This document shows, one piece after another, positions 58,924 through 64,000 of a DNA stretch of 64,000 nucleotides (positions within the stretch are counted from its first letter, which is position 1; each line of letters starts with the position of its first letter). The notes beneath the pieces are model-generated. The model was not told the origin of the DNA. It made no database searches and worked only from the letters and a program-made list of their open reading frames with translations. The DNA comes from Jaenimonas drosophilae (Eukaryota > Euglenozoa > Kinetoplastea > Trypanosomatida > Trypanosomatidae): contig JASAON010001661.1 in NCBI GenBank assembly GCA_030849065.1, forward strand, positions 124,001-188,000, in the 5' to 3' direction. The position numbers and the translations under genes were made by a program.

Positions 58924-59856
58924 CTAACAGAAAAAAGATCCATTATACTCACAGTTCCACCACCATTCTTCGTCGTCAACCTCATCAACGGGTGCCATAT
59001 CATAGTAGGAAGTGGCGTCCACGCTGTTCCACCACCATGATTGGTATGGAGCAGCATAACCAGCAGGTGCCATATCATAGTAGGAAGTGCCGTCCACGCA
59101 GTTCCACCACCATGATTGGTCTGGAGCAGCATACCCAATGCGTGCCATATCATAGTAGGAAGTGCCGTCCACGCAGTTCCACCACCATGATTGGTATGGA
59201 GCAGCATACCCAATGCGTGCCATATCATAGTATGAAGTGCCGTCCACGCAGTTCCACCACCATGATTGGTATGGAGCAGCATACCCAATGCGTGCCATAT
59301 CATAGTATGAAGTGCCGTCCACGCAGTTCCACCACCATGATTGGTATGGAGCAGCATACCCAATGCGTGCCATATCATAGTAGGAAGTGCCGTCCACAAC
59401 ACCACATCCCGTGGGTGTGCAAAGAAGAGTGGATGACTCATTCACCCACCCACCGCATCCTGCATCAGTGTTCGTATCTGCACGAAAGAGAGCAACAAAA
59501 ACGTCCTGTGGAAGGGCACTGGAAACACGAGCACCATTGGCACCATTATCTGCTGTGGGAGATGAAGCCTCACTATTCCAACGAAAAAACACATCATCAT
59601 CTGCAATTCGCCGTGAAGCTCCATGTGGTTGTGTCATGGAGCCACGCAATGCCCACAGCTCCCTGTGAGCGGCAGCACAACACAACGCGTCTTCATCTCC
59701 CCATGATCCTTCATGCGCATCGGGCATCATACTTTCCAAGTCAGACGAGGATGAGTCGCTGCTGGAGAGGAAATCTGAGTCAGGGCTGCTACTTCCGCGC
59801 CGCATCGGCGTCGTGAAGTGCAAACACGAGAACCGGTCAAAGGGAAAGGGAAACAT
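58924..59856 (-). CDS. Protein with six 25-residue aromatic tandem repeats
   Basis: A 310-residue protein from the ATG at 59856 (an ATG at 59805 is an alternative; anything longer starts at GTG). The N-terminal 150 residues are Ser/Asp-rich and acidic with scattered Cys. The rest is six copies of a 25-residue unit, VDGTSYYDMARIGYAAPYQS followed by WWWNC, differing at few positions; the last unit is diverged and one residue shorter. Each unit contains three Trp in a row, several Tyr and one Cys. No signal peptide or anchor is obvious. No known family. Three reading frames are open through the repeat; this one is preferred because it is on the cluster strand, extends furthest outside the array and shares the upstream module with the next gene. 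Confidence 0.6.
   Translation of the reverse strand: MFPFPFDRFSCLHFTTPMRRGSSSPDSDFLSSSDSSSSDLESMMPDAHEGSWGDEDALCCAAAHRELWALRGSMTQPHGASRRIADDDVFFRWNSEASSPTADNGANGARVSSALPQDVFVALFRADTNTDAGCGGWVNESSTLLCTPTGCGVVDGTSYYDMARIGYAAPYQSWWWNCVDGTSYYDMARIGYAAPYQSWWWNCVDGTSYYDMARIGYAAPYQSWWWNCVDGTSYYDMARIGYAAPDQSWWWNCVDGTSYYDMAPAGYAAPYQSWWWNSVDATSYYDMAPVDEVDDEEWWWNCEYNGSFFC
58954..59398. repeat. Tandem repeat, 75-bp unit, six copies
   Basis: Units begin GTTCCACCACCATGATTGG at about 58954, 59026, 59101, 59176, 59251 and 59326. The first interval is 72 bases, the rest exactly 75. Central copies are nearly identical, which shows recent homogenisation and preserves frame. Confidence 0.95.
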
Positions 59857-60357
59857 CAAGAGTGCAACGTCTGGCAACGACACAGAAATGTCTGTGACTG
59901 TGTTGAGCCCACTTGGTGTTGGTGCTGGTCAATGTGTCTTGATCTTGGAGTGTGTCGGTGCGTGTCGCAGTGTGTCGGAGATAATCTGAATCCGAGTGCT
60001 TGCGACTGTGCCCGGGTATGAGTGAGGGTGTGTTTTGCTCTTGTCTGGTATTCAGGGAGTGTGGTCTCTCAGAAGGAGAGTTACTGCTGATGAATGAGTA
60101 TGTTGGGTGAGGTTCTTGTCTGATTGAGCTTTGCTGGTGTGTAGTGTAGTGTAGTGTAGTGTAGTGTAGTGTGGTGGATTGAATGTCTTCAAACACGTAC
60201 ATGAGCACAACAAACGAAAAGAAAATAGGAGCTTTGGTGGTATTGGCAGTGTCATGATATTGTAAATGAGGAAGGAATAGTGTAGTATCCTCCTTCTTCT
60301 TCTTTCATGTGTGTGTGTGTGTGGTTGTTGTTGTTGTGGTGGTGGTGATGGTCATCT
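59857..60357. other. Intergenic region
   Basis: Apart from the shared module, it contains GTGTCGG-type repeats near 59930-59980 and, near 60285-60305, a CTTCTTCTTCTTT run on the plus strand (wrong strand for a minus-strand splice tract). No gene. Confidence 0.5.
60029..60236. repeat. Shared 5' module (copy 1), upstream of the aromatic-repeat gene
   Basis: Corresponds to 57857-58050 in the same orientation. It has gained a GTGTA pentamer run of about six units (60138-60170). On the minus strand it carries CTCCTATTTTCTTTTCG and TTTGAAG, the same candidate splice signal as copy 2. Confidence 0.85.
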
Positions 60358-63300
60358 TCACTTCATTGCCACGGATGTCTGCGTAGATCCTGGCACAATG
60401 GCTGCCCACATGGTGTTTGTGAGGAGCTCAAGGAGCTGCTCGAGCAACACCTCCTCCGCTTGCATCACTTCGCTATAGCTGATCGGGCTGCCGCGCTCCC
60501 CACGTGAAAGGAGCACCAACTCCTGCAAGATGTAGGGTCGGTCGCTGCCAGGGATGGAAGAGCACTCCATTAACAAGACACAGTTGGCACAGCCGTGGCT
60601 CTGGGGAGAGGCCAGCGTCATGGCAATGCGCTCCGTCGCACGGTCTGCCAACAAGAGATGTGCCGGGATGGTTGTAGGCTCACTCCCGTTGTTGTTGTTA
60701 TTACTGTTCGTGGCGGTACTGGTGTTGTTGCCATTAGAGTTGTTGTTGGTGTTGTTGGTGTTGGCCCCATTAGTGGTGGTAGTGGTGGTGGTGGTGGCAC
60801 CATCCATATGATTGTTGGTCAGCAGGATGATGTGCAGCACCGAATCGGGATGCATCATCCGGCACACGCGCTCCATCACCAGGCGATGGCGGCTCCAGTC
60901 AATCGTTTCCACGGCCGCCTGTAGTGCGGAACGTGCGTGGGGCGTCGGCACACGCATCGCTGCACTGTGGCGGAGCAAGCGAAGCTCATCGTAGTTTGGC
61001 ACCTCGCCACTGACGTGGTGGAGGAACTGCTCCCATGCCGCCTCACGACGCTCATGCTGGGTGCTGTGAATGAGGGTACCAAGCAACATGGCGTGTGCTC
61101 GGTTGGCGAGCGGCACCAAATCATCATTGCAGCAAGATGGAATATAGCTGCCCAGGTGCTCCTGTGCGAGGAGGACGAGGAGCTGCGCGCTCTCCCACAA
61201 GAAGATGCCGGTGTAGCTGTACCGGCACCCTGTACGTCGGCGTACCACAAAACTTCCTGCTGCTGGAACAAATTTGGCGTATTGGTCGGTGCAGAGTGTG
61301 GTGAGATGCGCGCATGGCACATTCTTCAGACGCATGACTCGTTGGTCGGTGATGGGAAAGCGGGCAACGATGTTGCGGCTTTGCACCGGTGGGGTTGGAT
61401 AATGCCGGGAGAGCTCCGTGATGCATCGCGCCGTTCGAGCGGGATCGGCGTAGACGGACGCCCCTCCACCACCTCCCCCTGTTGCTGATGTCGTGGCACC
61501 AACAGCTCCGCCGCAGGTTGGGTGTCTGCCCTTCAAGGCATGCACCAAATCCTCCACGCTTGCGTCGTAGAGAATGGCGTCGAAGAGGAGGCTGGACGAG
61601 AATTCTGCCGCCACCGCCGCCATCACTCCGGGCGGAACACGTCGCTCATCCCCCTTCACCACGAAAAAATCCAGCGCGTAGTGCAGCACCTGCATTCCAA
61701 CCTCCACCACACAACAACCTGATGAGGCCATTGGGTGCTCCTCATCCATGTAGGGAAGCAGTGATTCGTAGTTGCCCTTCAGCACACCGCCACGGAGGAG
61801 GTCCATGATGGAGATGATGGCGTAGAAGAGGTGTGGGGTGAAGGTGATGTGCTGGCCATCATCGTTGGAGTACTTGGCGTAGCGACAGCGAAGTCGGTTG
61901 AGGAGGACGGGATCGAAGTTGGTGTTGCTCGTGTTGGTTGGATTCAGATCAATCACCACCATGGATGGGTACACGGCACGAAGATGATTGGTGTAGCGCT
62001 GCAAACGTGCATTTACAAGATTGCAATAGCCGCTGCTCTCACTCGGAATGCGCAAGACAGGGAGGGTTGGGTCCAGCTGATCATCCTCCAAACACCACCG
62101 CTCCTGCCGCAACAAGAAGTCAGGCACACGCAGGCCGAGCACCTCCTTGCTCTTCATTTGCAACTCCACAATCGTCTTGGCCAGCTCCAGCGGATCATGC
62201 TTTTGTGGTTCTGCTCGCCACTGCGCGTCACACAGGGCGAGAAGCTGGGCAACGTCAGAGCGGGCGTTTTGAGCCTCCACAATGATGTGCGCGGCCTGCA
62301 CATGGCGATGAAAATCGCAGGCTACGAGAGCATCTGAGGGCACGCCGTTGCAGTTCGCCAACCGGCACGTGAAGCCCGCGGCGGGTAGGCGGCTGGAGCG
62401 GAGTAGATCCAAGAAACGGTGCCGCGGACGCATGCCGCCGCTCATCTTCACCTCCACCAACACACCGTTGTGGAGGTACTCGCAGAGGATCCGCACACAC
62501 TCCATCAGCTCCAGCGATGGGCATTCATAGTACAGGACACGAATGGCATCCTCGAGGCAAAATGTGTGGTTGATGATGAGGCCACGATTGAAGAGGCCCT
62601 CGAGGGCTATGACGAGCGCGTCAATGCGCGGACGTTCAGCCGGCGGACGGCTTTGGAAGCGCACGTGATGCACGCCACGTCGGTAGGCATCCCCATGAAA
62701 AATGAGGGCCTTGTTGGCAATGATGTTGCGTGCATCTCCGCAGCACACCTTGGCCAAATCTCCTTCAGAGAAGGGGCAGCCAATGGCGTATCCAAGCCGC
62801 TGCATCAAGACGTGTTGGAGCAGGGCAGATTCACGCTCGAGCGCATCGAGCGTCTGGCCGAGAAGTCGTAGCACAAAGTCGCAGTCTTGCATGTTGAAGA
62901 CACAAACCTCCAACCCATCGGTAAGGGAGAGACGAATGATGAGCCGCGAGCCCACCGGGCATGGCACGTAGAGGCCGCTCGCCTGCAACACCGCGCGCTG
63001 AGATTCATGCGAGGTCTGTTGCGTCAGCGGCACCGCAGCGGCCATATTGCATGGCACCACACGAACAGCGGAAACATCGTGAAGACGCATCTCTGCAGGT
63101 ATAGATGCGGTGGTTGGTGCTTCCACATCGTCCCGCATCATCATCAAGTCGCGGATTGAAAAACCACACGTGATGATGAATTCCGCTTCATCGGCGTGGA
63201 GGTCATTTTGTAGTTGCTCCACCCACTGCCACGAGAAGGATTCAACGGTCTGGAACGCCCCAAAACCCGCCATCTCTGCACTTGAAGATGATGATGATGA

Positions 63301-63996
63301 TGATGATGACGTACGACTCTCAAAACATCGTGGATGCATTGAGTTCAGCACACCGCATATATCCTCCACGAGGCTGGCGAGGAGTGTGGTACCAACCTCC
63401 TCCAAACTAAACGATCGATGCAACAACATCGATGCCTCCGTTGCCTTCACACCTCGGCTGAGCTGCATCATGGCGTCCACCGAGTGCCGCAGCGATGGCA
63501 CCTGAAGCGGGCCAACACCTTCACACACATGCAAAAAGGCCACCTGAGCAATGGCATCCTGCACATAATCGCTGATCTCTTGCAAGAAGACGCTCTCCAT
63601 TTGCCCCGTATACCTCTCCGTTGGGGTTTTGGTGTGGTAGCGTGCAATGATGATGGTGGATGGATTCTGCGGATCAACGTGGAGCGCGCATGAAACGAGT
63701 ACATCCGTCAAACCGTCCACCATGCGAACAAAACGAAGTAGCTGAGGTGCTGCACCGGCACGTGTTGTTGCGGATGGAGTCGAGGATGTTGAAGGCTTTG
63801 GTGGTACTTGTGTGGCGGTTTGTGCGTTGTTGTGCTGATTCGGGCTCTTCATGTTGGAGGTGTGCTCCTGACGTACACCCGCCTCCAGGTTGTAGTGCTC
63901 CACAAAGTTGCTCGCAGAGTGGGAGTCTTCGCTATCAACCTGTGCCTGGAAGAGGCGGTACTTGTTCTCACGCAGCTTCACGAAGAGCATGCTCAT
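60358..63996 (-). CDS. Large protein of unknown function; true start may lie beyond the window
   Basis: The first ATG in the window is at 63996, four bases from the edge, so an upstream start is possible. From there 1212 residues are encoded. No family recognised. Structured blocks are separated by low-complexity linkers: an Asn/Thr/Ser/Pro linker near 50-80, a Ser run near 230, a Gly-rich stretch near 880, and a long Asn/Thr-rich insert near 1065-1110 made of ACC/AAC codon runs. A block at about 470-520 (NRGLIINHTFCLEDAIRVLY, then ECVRILCEYLHNGVLVEVKM) looks like a small winged-helix or DEP-like unit. Alternating hydrophobic strands follow near 650-800. No membrane segment, signal peptide or catalytic motif visible. 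The multi-domain, helical character suggests a scaffold or trafficking protein, but this is not assigned. Confidence 0.72.
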   Translation of the reverse strand: MSMLFVKLRENKYRLFQAQVDSEDSHSASNFVEHYNLEAGVRQEHTSNMKSPNQHNNAQTATQVPPKPSTSSTPSATTRAGAAPQLLRFVRMVDGLTDVLVSCALHVDPQNPSTIIIARYHTKTPTERYTGQMESVFLQEISDYVQDAIAQVAFLHVCEGVGPLQVPSLRHSVDAMMQLSRGVKATEASMLLHRSFSLEEVGTTLLASLVEDICGVLNSMHPRCFESRTSSSSSSSSSSAEMAGFGAFQTVESFSWQWVEQLQNDLHADEAEFIITCGFSIRDLMMMRDDVEAPTTASIPAEMRLHDVSAVRVVPCNMAAAVPLTQQTSHESQRAVLQASGLYVPCPVGSRLIIRLSLTDGLEVCVFNMQDCDFVLRLLGQTLDALERESALLQHVLMQRLGYAIGCPFSEGDLAKVCCGDARNIIANKALIFHGDAYRRGVHHVRFQSRPPAERPRIDALVIALEGLFNRGLIINHTFCLEDAIRVLYYECPSLELMECVRILCEYLHNGVLVEVKMSGGMRPRHRFLDLLRSSRLPAAGFTCRLANCNGVPSDALVACDFHRHVQAAHIIVEAQNARSDVAQLLALCDAQWRAEPQKHDPLELAKTIVELQMKSKEVLGLRVPDFLLRQERWCLEDDQLDPTLPVLRIPSESSGYCNLVNARLQRYTNHLRAVYPSMVVIDLNPTNTSNTNFDPVLLNRLRCRYAKYSNDDGQHITFTPHLFYAIISIMDLLRGGVLKGNYESLLPYMDEEHPMASSGCCVVEVGMQVLHYALDFFVVKGDERRVPPGVMAAVAAEFSSSLLFDAILYDASVEDLVHALKGRHPTCGGAVGATTSATGGGGGGASVYADPARTARCITELSRHYPTPPVQSRNIVARFPITDQRVMRLKNVPCAHLTTLCTDQYAKFVPAAGSFVVRRRTGCRYSYTGIFLWESAQLLVLLAQEHLGSYIPSCCNDDLVPLANRAHAMLLGTLIHSTQHERREAAWEQFLHHVSGEVPNYDELRLLRHSAAMRVPTPHARSALQAAVETIDWSRHRLVMERVCRMMHPDSVLHIILLTNNHMDGATTTTTTTTNGANTNNTNNNSNGNNTSTATNSNNNNNGSEPTTIPAHLLLADRATERIAMTLASPQSHGCANCVLLMECSSIPGSDRPYILQELVLLSRGERGSPISYSEVMQAEEVLLEQLLELLTNTMWAAIVPGSTQTSVAMK

Positions 63997-64000
63997 CGCC

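Noticed and set aside
58992..59816. Plus-strand frame of 274 codons, and a second minus frame (58920-59441), through the 75-bp repeat
   Set aside because: A repeat length divisible by three keeps several frames open. These lack the cluster direction (first) or sequence outside the array (second). They stay as alternatives if transcripts disagree.
1..64000. tRNA, rRNA, spliced-leader RNA or CRISPR features
   Set aside because: No TPsiC-like GGTTCRANYCC arm in a plausible cloverleaf, no SL exon sequence and no spaced direct-repeat array were found by eye. snoRNAs cannot be excluded without a covariance search.

Overview
The window looks like nuclear DNA of a kinetoplastid protist. Every protein gene I can support lies on the minus strand, end to end over 64 kb. 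The genes are free of introns (one frame is open for 1802 codons). Most starts are preceded, within about 40-220 bases, by a pyrimidine tract followed by AG, as expected for spliced-leader trans-splicing of a polycistronic transcript. The CA/TG-rich spacers, homopolymeric codon runs and flagellar genes would suit a free-living bodonid such as Bodo saltans, but this species guess is inference. No strand switch, tRNA, rRNA, SL-RNA or CRISPR was seen, so the window is probably interior to one transcription unit read from coordinate 64000 towards 1.

Layout in transcription order (high to low coordinates): an unrecognised 1212-residue protein; a small protein with six 25-residue aromatic repeats; an FHA protein with a decayed PPP phosphatase domain; a degenerate hydrophobic repeat array; dynein intermediate chain DNAI1; an FCP1/SCP-type phosphatase; listerin (LTN1); an unknown protein; an RNI-type LRR protein; class I fumarase; Rsm22/METTL17; a four-helix membrane protein; two paralogous type II membrane glycosyltransferase-like proteins; an aspartate-aminotransferase homologue without its catalytic lysine; a coiled-coil protein; a signal-anchor protein; a TPR-SET (SMYD-like) protein; a doublecortin plus P-loop protein; UCH37; a large probably mitochondrial protein; a TcdA-like E1 enzyme; an unknown protein; and an LRRC9-like protein running off the left edge.

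Themes: flagellum/axoneme (LRRC9, DNAI1, doublecortin protein), ubiquitin and ribosome quality control (UCH37, LTN1), mitochondrion (Rsm22, fumarase, the 1045-residue protein), tRNA modification (TcdA-like) and surface or secretory functions (glycosyltransferases, membrane proteins). Neighbours in such clusters need not be functionally related.

The most unusual content is (i) three proteins that keep an enzyme fold but have lost key active-site residues, at 24240-25454, 55577-57811 and 12502-14481; and (ii) the 54-60 kb region, where two unrelated genes share nearly identical flanking modules, including a splice-acceptor/5'UTR module, next to an in-frame 75-bp tandem repeat gene and a decaying repeat array.
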